From NCBI RefSeq assembly GCF_019511605.1, contig NZ_JAEUAV010000001.1, positions 434,001 through 498,000 of the forward strand: a DNA stretch of 64,000 bases. The letters run 5' to 3'. The notes under the pieces are model-generated. The model was not told where the DNA came from, searched no databases, and was given only the letters and a program-made list of their open reading frames with translations. This stretch comes from Paraburkholderia phenoliruptrix (GTDB taxonomy: Bacteria > Pseudomonadota > Gammaproteobacteria > Burkholderiales > Burkholderiaceae). Of this stretch, positions 35,055 through 42,842 are shown piece by piece. The translations under genes and the position numbers were made by a program. Every line of letters starts with the position of its first letter. The stretch's first letter is position 1.

Positions 35055-36051
35055 TTTGCCGCTCATTTGGGCCGCCATTCTCGCGTTTGCCGTGCTGGCG
35101 TACGTGCTGCTCGACGGCTTCGATCTGGGCGTCGGCATCCTGTTCGCGGTCGAGCGCAACCGCGAAGACCGCGATCTGATGGTCAATTCGATCGCACCGG
35201 TATGGGACGGCAATGAGACGTGGCTGGTACTCGGCGGCGGCGGGCTGTTTGCGGTGTTTCCGCTTGCCTACTCGGTCATTCTCCCCGCACTTTATCCGCC
35301 TATCATCGCGATGCTGCTCGCGCTCGTGTTCCGCGGCGTCGCTTTCGAATTCCGTTTTCGCGCAACAGGATCGGGCCGCGCGTGGTGGGACATCGCGTTC
35401 TTCACGGGATCCGCCGTGGCTGCGTTGTGCCAGGGCCTCGTACTAGGAGGGCTGCTGCAGGGCATACACGTGGAAGGTGTTTCGTATTCGGGCGGCTGGT
35501 GGGACTGGCTCACCGGTTTCACCGTGCTGTGCGGCCTCGCGGTAATTGTCGGCTATGCATTGCTGGGTTCATGCTGGCTGATCTGGCGTACCGAGGGGGC
35601 ACTGCATGAACGCTGCCGCCGTTACGCCCGCACTATGGCGGTCGCCGTTCTCGCATTGATCGTCGTGGTCACGCTGTGGACGCCGATGCTGCAAAGCTCG
35701 CTAGCCGAGCGTTGGTTCCGCTGGCCCGCCGTTGCATTGACGGCTCCGGTGCCGGTACTGCTAGTACTTCTTGCCGCCGGCTTCTGGCGCAGTCTGTCCG
35801 CGCGTCGGCATGCAATGCCCTTGCTGTTCGCCTACGGCATCTTCATTCTTTGCTACGCGGGCCTGTTGATCAGCCTCTATCCGTACCTCGTGCCGCCCGC
35901 CATTTCTTTTCGCGATGCCGCCGCGCCGCACGCGAGCCTGCTCTTTCTTCTGGTGGGCGCCGCGATCACCGTTCCGATGATTCTCGGCTATACCGTCTAC
36001 GCGTATTCCGTTTTCAAAGGGAAAATGCGGCCTGGCGAGGGGTATCACTGA
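35035..36051 (+). CDS. cioB: Cytochrome bd-type quinol oxidase subunit II
   Basis: 338-aa membrane protein with about eight helices, partner of CioA. Conserved segments: LAYVLLDGFDLGVGILF, MVNSIAPVWDGNETWLVLGGGGLFAVFPLAY, FRGVAFEFRF and FTVLCGLAVIVGYALLG. The closing part SLYPYLVPPAISFRDAAAPHASL is diagnostic for subunit II. The ATG lies 20 bp inside the end of cioA, so the two are translationally coupled. A 35-aa membrane peptide gene begins one base after its stop. Confidence 0.93.
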   Translation: MTAATIDLPLIWAAILAFAVLAYVLLDGFDLGVGILFAVERNREDRDLMVNSIAPVWDGNETWLVLGGGGLFAVFPLAYSVILPALYPPIIAMLLALVFRGVAFEFRFRATGSGRAWWDIAFFTGSAVAALCQGLVLGGLLQGIHVEGVSYSGGWWDWLTGFTVLCGLAVIVGYALLGSCWLIWRTEGALHERCRRYARTMAVAVLALIVVVTLWTPMLQSSLAERWFRWPAVALTAPVPVLLVLLAAGFWRSLSARRHAMPLLFAYGIFILCYAGLLISLYPYLVPPAISFRDAAAPHASLLFLLVGAAITVPMILGYTVYAYSVFKGKMRPGEGYH

Positions 36052-36052
36052 C

Positions 36053-36160
36053 ATGTGGCGGCGCTTCGCATGGTTCGTTGGCCTATGGATGCTGGGCGTT
36101 GTAACGCTAGGCCTGGTAGCAGGCGTATTGAAAGCTGTATTACACGTGGCGGCGCATTGA
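36053..36160 (+). CDS. DUF2474-type small membrane peptide of the Cio oxidase
   Basis: 35-aa peptide beginning MWRRFAWFVGLWMLGVVTLG and ending LKAVLHVAAH, one transmembrane helix with a basic N-terminus. DUF2474 peptides sit at this exact place after cioB in many proteobacteria and resemble in role the CydX subunit that stabilises E. coli bd oxidase. The ATG is one base after the cioB stop, with GAGG upstream inside cioB. It is short enough to be missed by usual length cut-offs. Confidence 0.8.
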   Translation: MWRRFAWFVGLWMLGVVTLGLVAGVLKAVLHVAAH

Positions 36161-36250
36161 TCCGCTCGTAGTACGTTGATGGACGGCTCGTCGGCTGAAA
36201 TGTTTGCTTGCCGACGCGTAACGTTTGCAACGCGTACCGACAACCCACGC

Positions 36251-36296
36251 AAAAGCGCGCCGGCAATGCGGATGATCTCCGCATTTGCCGGCGCGC
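36251..36296 (-). terminator. Intrinsic terminator of the glucose dehydrogenase gene
   Basis: An 18-bp stem with one bulge (GCGCGCCGGCAATGCGGA against TCCGCATTTGCCGGCGCGC) is followed on the minus strand by TTTTGCG. It lies 27 bp after the glucose dehydrogenase stop and also faces the cio operon end. Confidence 0.75.
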
Positions 36297-36322
36297 GTCG
36301 CTTCTCAGTCTACCGTCGTCTT

Positions 36323-38983
36323 TCAGGGCAACGTATAGGCGACTACATAGTCCCCCTGCTTGGTGCCGAGCGAGCCGTGGCCGCCTGCCGTGACGAGCAG
36401 GTACTGCTTGCCGTTGCTGTCCGCATACGTCATCGGCGTGGCCTGGCCGCCTGCGGGCAAACGGGCCTGCCACAACCGGTCGCCGGTACGTACATCGTAA
36501 GCGCGCACATAGTAGTCGAGCGTGCCCGAGAGGAATGCGACGCCACCGGCCGTGGTCACCATGCCGCCGAGACTCGGCACACCAAGGGGCATTGGAATCG
36601 GCAACGGCGCGCTGTCGCGGATCGTGCCGTTCTTGTGCTGCCACGCGATCTGGTTGGTGCGCAAATCCACGCCGGCCACGTAGCCCCACGGCGGCGCCTG
36701 GCACGGAATGCCGAGCGGCGAGAGAAACGCGTTGATCTCGAACCCATACGGCGTGCCGCGAGCGAGCTTGATGCCGCTCGTTTCGCTGCCCTTCTTCTCG
36801 CCGTTATCCACGGGAATTTGCGAACGCGGTATCAGTTTCGACGTGAAAGCCATGTAGCTCGGATTCGCAATGAGTATTTGCCGCACGGGGTCGACCGCGA
36901 CACCGCCCCAGTCGAACACCCCAAAATTGCCCGGGAACACCAGCGATCCCTGTTCGGAAGGCGGCGTGAACATGCCGTCATAGCGCAGCGACTTGAACTT
37001 CACTCGGCACCATAACTGGTCGAACGGATTGGTGCCCCACATGTCGCGCTCGCGCACTTTTGGCGGCTTGAAGTTCAGTGCCGAGAACGGCTGCGTCGCC
37101 GACGTGTGGTCGCCGGTCGCCGCACCTTGCGGCACGGGTTCTTCTGTGATCGGCACAATGGGCTTGCCGGTTTCGCGGTTCAGCACGTAAATGCTGCCCT
37201 GCTTTGTCGACGCGATCAGTGCGGGCTGCACGCCGCTCGGTGTCTGCAAGTCGATGAGCGAAGGTTGGCCGCCCACGTCCATGTCCCACAGATCATGATG
37301 CGTGAACTGATAGTTCCAGCGCATCCGGCCGTTGGAAAGGTCCAGTGCGACAACGCCGGCGGCGACCTTTTCGGACGCGGGCGTGCGCGCGCCGCCCCAC
37401 TGGTCGGGCGTCTGATTGCCAAGCGGCAGATAAACCATCCCGAGCTTCTCGTCGACGCTGAACACCGACCACATGTTTGGCGAATTGCGAACATAGGTCT
37501 GATTCGGGGCGATAGGCTGCGTTGCGTCCGGATTGCCCGCGTCCCAATTCCACACCAGATGCCCGTCATGCACGTCGAACGCCCGAGTAACGCCCGAAGG
37601 CTCGTTGTTCGACTCGTTATCGGTCACGTGGCCGCTGATGATGACGAGGTTGCGCGTGACCGCCGGCGGCGAGGTCGAGTAATAACCGCCGGGCGTGAAC
37701 GGGCCGATGTTCGTGCGCAGGTCAATCTGACCGTTATTGCCGAAGTGTGTGCAGGGTTGGCCCGTATCGGCATTGAGTGCGATCAGGCGCGCATCGGCAG
37801 TGGGCAGGAAGATGCGGCGCGGACATTCGGCGCTCGCAGCGGCGCTGGCTGTCTGCTGGGTCGCCGTTGAAGCGTCGCTTGCCGCGGTCGCGGCCGAAGC
37901 ATCGGCGGCTGCCGCCGTGCTCGTCGATGCCGCATCCGCAACCGCTGCCGAAGCAGGCGCCGCAGCGCTCGCGGCAACCGGGCTGGACGATGCGTCTGCA
38001 GCCACACTCGAAGCAACGCTTGAAACCGCATCAGAAGCTGCATTGCCTGCCAGACCCGCCCCGCTCTCCGACGCAGCAACCGAAGCACCAGCCGCGCTGT
38101 CCGATGATGCAGCCGGCGCATTCGCCGGATACATCGCGTCGTCGTGATAAGACACGCCACGGCATGTCATATGTTCCCAATGCTTGAAGCCGACGGGGCT
38201 CTGAATATGCGGATCGTAGCGCCACAATTCCTTGCCCGACGCAGGGTCGAGTGCGATCACGATACTGTGCGGCGTGCACAGAAAGAGCTTGTTGCCGACC
38301 TTGATAGGCGTGTTTTCGGCAGTCGTCTCCGTCGGGTCGTTCGGGCCCGGCTTGTCGCCTGTTTCGAATTGCCACGCCACCTTCAGTTGCCGCACGTTTT
38401 CCGGCGTGATTTGCGTGAGCGGCGAATAGCGCTGACCAAGCGGCGAGCCGCCATAATCGGTCCAGTCGCCGGCCTGGCGGTTTGCATCGCCGGCAAGCGG
38501 GGTGCTGGGCGCGGCCGCGGTGGAGGCGAGCGTGCCGGGGTGATCGTACGGGTGATTGAACGCGGTGCCGATACCCAACAGCACCGTCACGATGACAGCG
38601 GCAGCCAACGGTACAACGCCCTCGCGATGCGCGGCCGGCGGCCCGAACACGAGTTTGCGCGTGACAGGCGGCAAGAGGAGCCACAAGGCCAGCACGAGCC
38701 ACACCCATAGACGCGGCAGCAATTGCCAGAAGTCGAAGCGCGCCTCCGCGACCGCCCAGATGGTCGAGCCGAACAGGATCAGCGCGAACAACCACAGCGC
38801 AGAGCGCCGGCGGATGCTGAGAAGCACGCCTGTCAGCGCGATTGCGACACCTGTCACGACGTAGTACCAGGAGCCGCCAAGCGTGACGAGCGGAACTCCG
38901 CCCGCGGCTAACGCTAAACCAAGAATGATAAACACGACCGCGGGGACCGCGAGCGCGGGTGGAAACCGATGCGGCTTCGACAT
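36323..38983 (-). CDS. gcd: Membrane-bound PQQ glucose dehydrogenase
   Basis: 886-aa quinoprotein oxidising glucose to gluconolactone in the periplasm and passing electrons to ubiquinone. Five N-terminal helices (about 12-145) anchor it. The eight-bladed propeller follows, with DWTDYGGSPLGQRYSPLTQI, WRYDPHIQ, HMTCRGVSYHD, NRETGKPIVPITEEPVPQG (Gcd landmark), WGTNPFDQLWCR and a final GGQATPMTY. Start ATG at 38983 (MSKPHRFPP) fits the family; 43 more upstream residues are not membrane-like. Unusual is an Ala/Ser insertion at about residues 285-386, between HDDAMYPA and ECPRRIFLP, making it about 90 residues longer than usual. It is monocistronic, with a terminator at 36251. Confidence 0.95.
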   Translation of the reverse strand: MSKPHRFPPALAVPAVVFIILGLALAAGGVPLVTLGGSWYYVVTGVAIALTGVLLSIRRRSALWLFALILFGSTIWAVAEARFDFWQLLPRLWVWLVLALWLLLPPVTRKLVFGPPAAHREGVVPLAAAVIVTVLLGIGTAFNHPYDHPGTLASTAAAPSTPLAGDANRQAGDWTDYGGSPLGQRYSPLTQITPENVRQLKVAWQFETGDKPGPNDPTETTAENTPIKVGNKLFLCTPHSIVIALDPASGKELWRYDPHIQSPVGFKHWEHMTCRGVSYHDDAMYPANAPAASSDSAAGASVAASESGAGLAGNAASDAVSSVASSVAADASSSPVAASAAAPASAAVADAASTSTAAAADASAATAASDASTATQQTASAAASAECPRRIFLPTADARLIALNADTGQPCTHFGNNGQIDLRTNIGPFTPGGYYSTSPPAVTRNLVIISGHVTDNESNNEPSGVTRAFDVHDGHLVWNWDAGNPDATQPIAPNQTYVRNSPNMWSVFSVDEKLGMVYLPLGNQTPDQWGGARTPASEKVAAGVVALDLSNGRMRWNYQFTHHDLWDMDVGGQPSLIDLQTPSGVQPALIASTKQGSIYVLNRETGKPIVPITEEPVPQGAATGDHTSATQPFSALNFKPPKVRERDMWGTNPFDQLWCRVKFKSLRYDGMFTPPSEQGSLVFPGNFGVFDWGGVAVDPVRQILIANPSYMAFTSKLIPRSQIPVDNGEKKGSETSGIKLARGTPYGFEINAFLSPLGIPCQAPPWGYVAGVDLRTNQIAWQHKNGTIRDSAPLPIPMPLGVPSLGGMVTTAGGVAFLSGTLDYYVRAYDVRTGDRLWQARLPAGGQATPMTYADSNGKQYLLVTAGGHGSLGTKQGDYVVAYTLP
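37826..38131. repeat. Ala/Ser low-complexity insertion in gcd
   Basis: About 102 codons (residues 285-386 of Gcd) encode almost only Ala, Ser, Asp, Val and Thr in GCX/TCX triplets. It lies in a propeller loop where related enzymes go directly from the HDAA-type segment to ECPRRIFLP. It looks like an expanded, flexible loop exposed to the periplasm. Confidence 0.8.
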
Positions 38984-39147
38984 ATTCGCCACCTCTACAG
39001 ACAATGATTCAAATTGAATTGCAAAAAATAGCCCGCTGCGCAAGGCTGGCAAGCGCTGCACTGCGAGTAGCATTTGTGGTTCCCGGACGAGCGGCGGGAA
39101 GGCATATCGCATGCTTTGTAAGGTCGCCCCTCTTTGCCGGATATGTC

Positions 39148-39567
39148 ATGAAGCACCGAGCCACCGTTCTGTGTCTGCGCGCCAATCGCATTCTGCTCGT
39201 CGCGAGATCCAATGGAAGATGGGCGCTGCCCGGCGGCCGTTGCAAAGCAGGCGAGCCGATATCCGCCGCGGCCGTGCGCGAGCTCGTGGAAGAAACGCAA
39301 TTGAATGACCTCGCGCTTCACTACATATTCGAGTTCTGGGGCGTACGCACTCGCCACTATGTATTCGCCGCGCGTATCCCCGATGACATGGAGCCAGTAC
39401 CCAGCCACGAAATTCGCCGATGCCGCTGGGTCCGCGCGAAAGACATTCAATCCGCATGGGTTAGCGTCTCAACGCGTGGCATCGTCCAGGTGCTGTTCGA
39501 AAACAATAGCCCCGTGGGTCCCGCTCGACAGGCGAGCCCATTGCGGCCTTTTTTCGAACGAACCTGA
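39148..39567 (+). CDS. Nudix hydrolase
   Basis: 139-aa protein with the Nudix box GGRCKAGEPISAAAVRELVEETQL (residues about 31-54), matching GX5EX7REXXEE; the usual Gly after EE-T is Gln. Preceding strands (TVLCLRANRILLVARSNGRWALPG) fit. The family cleaves nucleoside diphosphates linked to another moiety; the substrate is not predictable. The last 20 residues are Pro/Arg-rich. ATG at 39148 has no clear ribosome-binding site; the open frame extends upstream into the gcd leader region without family similarity. It is divergent from gcd. Confidence 0.8.
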   Translation: MKHRATVLCLRANRILLVARSNGRWALPGGRCKAGEPISAAAVRELVEETQLNDLALHYIFEFWGVRTRHYVFAARIPDDMEPVPSHEIRRCRWVRAKDIQSAWVSVSTRGIVQVLFENNSPVGPARQASPLRPFFERT

Positions 39568-39604
39568 CACATGAAACGAAGCGGCTGGCACAAGCGTTGC
39601 ATCG

Positions 39605-39631
39605 CCGTGAGTGTTGCGTACTCACTCACGG
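39605..39631. promoter_or_regulatory. Inverted repeat overlapping the leader of the 39641 gene
   Basis: A perfect 9-bp dyad CCGTGAGTG-N9-CACTCACGG ends at the ribosome-binding GGAG of the next gene. As RNA it would form a hairpin ending at the ribosome site; as DNA it could be an operator. Either would control the small gene at 39641. Confidence 0.4.
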
Positions 39632-39640
39632 AGTTTCCAA

Positions 39641-39865
39641 ATGGCAGGAGATAATTCGTTCAAGCCTGGCGAAATAGTCAGGACATCTGGCATTTATGCC
39701 GTGGTTCATGAAGATGGAAAGGACACATTCGAAGTGACATGCGTGGAGGGAGAACATTTTCCGCCGACACGCAGCGGCAAAGGCGCGCACTTCGAGCTGA
39801 AATACGCGGCCACACACGCGCATCGGCATGGCGAGCTGAAAGGCACCGAAGCCCGGCAGGCCTGA
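39641..39865 (+). CDS. Small YjzC-like protein
   Basis: 74-aa soluble protein: GDNSFKPGEIVRTSGIYAVVHE, FEVTCVEGEHFPPTRSGKGAHFELKY and a His-rich end (THAHRHGEL). The FKPGxxVxxSGIYxVxH...EVT...GExFPP pattern resembles the YjzC family, in which FPP is often followed by a CxxC zinc site; here those positions are T and G/K, so the metal site is lost. ATG at 39641 with GGAG 7 bp upstream. A strong dyad overlaps its leader. Function is unknown. Confidence 0.65.
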   Translation: MAGDNSFKPGEIVRTSGIYAVVHEDGKDTFEVTCVEGEHFPPTRSGKGAHFELKYAATHAHRHGELKGTEARQA

Positions 39866-39918
39866 GGGTCGCGCATCACTAAACGATCGCTTCCTGCGCC
39901 CGCAAGGGCGCGAGCACG

Positions 39919-40440
39919 GTGCCCAAAACTTCCATAACGCCTTTCGCGCTTGCTGAACGCGCGATCATCAGCCTGTACGACGGCGGCGTGCTATCGCCCG
40001 CCGTCCTTGAACGTCTACTAGTCACGTTTGCCGCTGCGAAACCCGACTGGGACACGGAGCCGACCGAGCGCTCAGTAGACGGACGATCCCTTCATGAAGT
40101 CGTCGCTCTGACGATGCTACCGGGCGAATCGTTGCGTGCTGCCCGCAAGTCGTTCATGTCCGTGATCCAACACGTTGCCGGCGCGACAAGAACAGAAAAG
40201 GCCAGCAGAGCGTCACGTAAAACCGGAGAGGTTGAACAGGAGAAAGACGAGCCGGCAGAAGACGACGAGAGTGCGGAACTCGCCGAGCAATTGACCGGCA
40301 GCACACGCGGCGCTCCGTCTAGCCGCAAACGCGGTGCCGCCAAAGCGAACAAGCCCGATACGTCCGCAGAAAGGCCCGCGCGAACCGCCGGATTCAATCC
40401 GCTCGTCAACGCCACTGCGCCGCGCAAGAGCCGGAGCTAG
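39919..40440 (+). CDS. Hypothetical protein with a folded N-terminus and polar tail, 173 aa
   Basis: Begins GTG at 39919 (MPKTSITPFALAERAIIS). Residues 1-90 look folded and helical (LSPAVLERLLVTFAAAKPDWD, HEVVALTMLPGESLRAARKSFMSVIQHV). Residues 95-173 are charged, first acidic then Lys/Arg/Ser/Ala-rich, ending in FNPLVNATAPRKSRS. No family recognised. Codon use agrees with neighbours. The GTG is the only sensible start. It sits between the YjzC-like gene and the hemerythrin gene in the same direction. Confidence 0.6.
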   Translation: MPKTSITPFALAERAIISLYDGGVLSPAVLERLLVTFAAAKPDWDTEPTERSVDGRSLHEVVALTMLPGESLRAARKSFMSVIQHVAGATRTEKASRASRKTGEVEQEKDEPAEDDESAELAEQLTGSTRGAPSSRKRGAAKANKPDTSAERPARTAGFNPLVNATAPRKSRS

Positions 40441-40535
40441 GCGCGGCTGGAACACACCCCGTACCGCAGGCACAGTGCTTGCATTGTTTCGCTCGAATGC
40501 GCCGCCGCGCGGCGGCGCCCAACATGGAGAGCGAC

Positions 40536-41048
40536 ATGCCAGAAAAACAACCGACCCCCAACACGAACGACGCACTCGAACTGCTTATCGCGGATCATCG
40601 CGCGGTAGAGAAGCTCTTTACCGCGTTCGAGAAAGCCGAAGAAGACGATCTGGAAGCGAAGGCAACTCTGGCCCAGCGCGCGTGCGAAGAACTGACCATT
40701 CACACCATCATCGAAGAAGAACTGCTTTATCCAGCCGCGAGCGAGGCGCTTCCCGAAAGCGATGTGGTCGATGTCGAGGAAGCGTACGTCGAACACTTCC
40801 TTGTGAAGACGCTAATTAGCAAATTCGAAACGCTGAAGGCCGGGGACAAGGGTTTCGATGCGACCTTCAAGGTCATGAGCGAAATGGTTCAGCATCACGT
40901 CGAGGAAGAAGAAAACGAGCTTTTTCCTGAACTGCGCAAGGCTAATCTCGACGTCAACGCACTTGGCGAGAAGATTGCAAAGCGCAAGATGGAATTGCAG
41001 AGCAAACTCGACCAGGTGGGAAGCCACGCTGTCGGCGATAAAACCTGA
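40536..41048 (+). CDS. Hemerythrin HHE-domain protein
   Basis: 170-aa soluble four-helix protein. Di-iron ligand candidates: LIADHRAVEKLFTAFE, TIHTIIEEELLYPAA, YVEHFLVKTLI and MVQHHVEEEENELFPELR, following H-x3-E spacing. The last helix is Lys-rich (KIAKRKMELQSKL). GGAGAG sits 4 bp before the ATG at 40536; an ATG four codons earlier is possible. Hemerythrin-like proteins of this type are linked with O2/NO sensing, iron storage or peroxide defence. Next to YciE-like and manganese catalase genes, an oxidative-stress role is the best guess. Confidence 0.85.
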   Translation: MPEKQPTPNTNDALELLIADHRAVEKLFTAFEKAEEDDLEAKATLAQRACEELTIHTIIEEELLYPAASEALPESDVVDVEEAYVEHFLVKTLISKFETLKAGDKGFDATFKVMSEMVQHHVEEEENELFPELRKANLDVNALGEKIAKRKMELQSKLDQVGSHAVGDKT

Positions 41049-41102
41049 TTCACCTTGCCGTTCATTGCGTGAGCGCGGGCTGACCAGCAATGCGCCGCCC
41101 GC

Positions 41103-41130
41103 AAAAAATACCCGCCCAGTCATGGGCGGG
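41103..41130 (-). terminator. Intrinsic terminator of the YciE-like gene
   Basis: On the minus strand a 7-bp stem CCCGCCC / GGGCGGG with a 6-nt loop is followed by TA and six T residues. It lies 62 bp after the minus-strand gene ending at 41192. Confidence 0.75.
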
Positions 41131-41191
41131 ATCGGCAACATCAACACGCCTGCGTTCATTCCGCCGCGGTCCAACCCGGCGGAATTTCACT

Positions 41192-41692
41192 TTACTTCTG
41201 CTGCTTCGCCTTTTCGTTGCCGGCCCGCTCGGCGAACTCGGTGAGCTTCAGGTCGGTTGCCTTTTCTTCTTCCAGCGTTTCCTTCAGCAGATTCACGGCT
41301 TCGGTAAAGCCCAACTGCTTGCCGATCGCGCACAAGCTGCCATAAGCCGCAATTTCGTAGTGTTCGACCTTTTGCGCGGCGGCAACCAGACCGGCGTCGA
41401 GTACCGCACCCTTTTCGATTTCGTCGATGAGTTCCTGCCCTTCCTCGATCAGGCCTTCCATCGCAACGCACTTCATTCTTTTCAACTTCACGCCGCTCGT
41501 TTCTACAACCTTATCGATTCTTTCCACCTGCCCCTGTGTTTCTTCGAGGTGGATTTTGAACGCCTCGCTCAGTTGCGGATCGGACGCAGCACGTGAGAGC
41601 TTCGCCAACGCCTTGGTTAATTGCTTCTCCGCGCTGTAGATGTCCGACAGCATGTGAACGAACAGATCGTCGACGGTCTTTCGCTGTGTCAT
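41192..41692 (-). CDS. YciE-type (DUF892) ferritin-like protein
   Basis: 166-aa protein starting MTQRKTVDDLFVHMLSDIYSAEKQLTKAL, the standard DUF892 opening. It is a four-helix bundle with likely di-metal ligands in SAEKQ, HLEETQGQVERI, KVEHYEIAAYG and ETLEEEKATD. E. coli YciE/YciF are induced by general stress; their chemistry is not settled. GGGAG precedes the ATG at 41692. It is divergent from the manganese catalase gene (168-bp gap), a pairing that is common in stress islands of proteobacteria. Confidence 0.88.
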   Translation of the reverse strand: MTQRKTVDDLFVHMLSDIYSAEKQLTKALAKLSRAASDPQLSEAFKIHLEETQGQVERIDKVVETSGVKLKRMKCVAMEGLIEEGQELIDEIEKGAVLDAGLVAAAQKVEHYEIAAYGSLCAIGKQLGFTEAVNLLKETLEEEKATDLKLTEFAERAGNEKAKQQK

Positions 41693-41860
41693 GTGCAACT
41701 CCCAGGTAGTGTGATGGAGCCCAGCATCGCGCAACGGGTGTGCCCGAAGGGATCGACGCATTCCAGTAGAGCGTAGCGCGTCCCATTCGCACCGGGAACG
41801 GCGCATGCGGAGAACGTCACGCAGTCCGTATTTCCCCCAACCATACTCAACGGAGAAGCC

Positions 41861-42736
41861 ATGTTCGTTCACAACAAGCGACTTCAGTACACCGTGCGCG
41901 TCGCAGCGCCCAACCCAGGTCTTGCCAACCTGATGCTCGAGCAATTCGGCGGGCCCCAGGGCGAGCTGGCAGCGGCGTGCCGTTATTTCACTCAGGCCGT
42001 TGCCGAAGACGACCCGGGCCGCAAGGATTTGCTGTTCGACATTGCCACAGAAGAACTCAGTCACCTGGAAGTGATCGGTTCGATCGTCGCCATGTTGAAC
42101 AAGGGTGCGAAGGGCCAGTTGGCCGAAGGTGTGGAGCAGGAGGCAGAACTGTATCGCTCGCTCACGGGCGGCGGCAACGACTCGCACACCACCGCGCTGC
42201 TGTATGGCGGCGGACCTGCGCTGACCAACTCTGCCGGCGTGCCGTGGACAGCGGCGTACATCGACACCATTGGGGAGCCCACCGCGGACCTGCGCTCCAA
42301 CATTGCTGCCGAAGCACGCGCGAAGATCGTCTATGAGCGGCTCCTGAATGTCACGGACGATCCGGGCATCAAGGACGCCCTCGGTTTTCTGATGACGCGC
42401 GAAATCGCTCACCAGAAGTCGTTCGAAAAAGCACTGCATTCGATCCAGCCGAACTTCCCGCAAGGCAAGCTGCCAGGCGTGCCTGAATTTACAAACGTGT
42501 ACTACAACATGTCCGCGGGCGAGGGCGACGCACGCGGCCCGTGGAACGAAGGGCCGGAATGGGAGTTTGTCGAAGCCCCGCAACCGGCAGTGGACGGCGG
42601 CGACGGCCTACCCTCCGTCAACGTCACGCAAGCGGATGTCGAAGTACTCGGCGCGCTGGCTTCGCGGACCGCTTCGAATACAGCGACAGACCCGGTGACG
42701 GGCGCGGACCTTGGCTCCGGTCAGCAACCCGGCTGA
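41861..42736 (+). CDS. Manganese catalase
   Basis: 291-aa non-haem catalase disproportionating H2O2. Dimanganese ligands fit Glu35 (GPQGELAAA), Glu65 and His68 (ATEELSHLE), Glu in AEARAKIVYERL (about 148) and His in REIAHQKSF (about 181). The N-terminus MFVHNKRLQYTVRV and the C-terminal GEGDARGPWNEG segment are typical of the family. The final 30 residues are Thr/Gly/Ala-rich. CGGAG precedes the ATG. It is probably co-regulated with the divergent YciE-like gene. Confidence 0.93.
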   Translation: MFVHNKRLQYTVRVAAPNPGLANLMLEQFGGPQGELAAACRYFTQAVAEDDPGRKDLLFDIATEELSHLEVIGSIVAMLNKGAKGQLAEGVEQEAELYRSLTGGGNDSHTTALLYGGGPALTNSAGVPWTAAYIDTIGEPTADLRSNIAAEARAKIVYERLLNVTDDPGIKDALGFLMTREIAHQKSFEKALHSIQPNFPQGKLPGVPEFTNVYYNMSAGEGDARGPWNEGPEWEFVEAPQPAVDGGDGLPSVNVTQADVEVLGALASRTASNTATDPVTGADLGSGQQPG

Positions 42737-42767
42737 GTGTTTGCCCGCTGCACAGGAAAGTCGCTAT

Positions 42768-42801
42768 AAAAAAGAATGCCGCGAGGCTCTTCGCGGCATT
42801 C
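42768..42801 (-). terminator. Intrinsic terminator of the PSD-like gene
   Basis: A perfect 11-bp stem GAATGCCGCGA / TCGCGGCATTC with a 6-nt loop is followed on the minus strand by TTTTTTAT. It ends the gene at 42843-44081 and stands between it and the convergent catalase gene. Confidence 0.85.
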
Positions 42802-42842
42802 ACCACCGCCCTGTAGCCGGCGGCAAAAAGCGGGCGGTTTTG

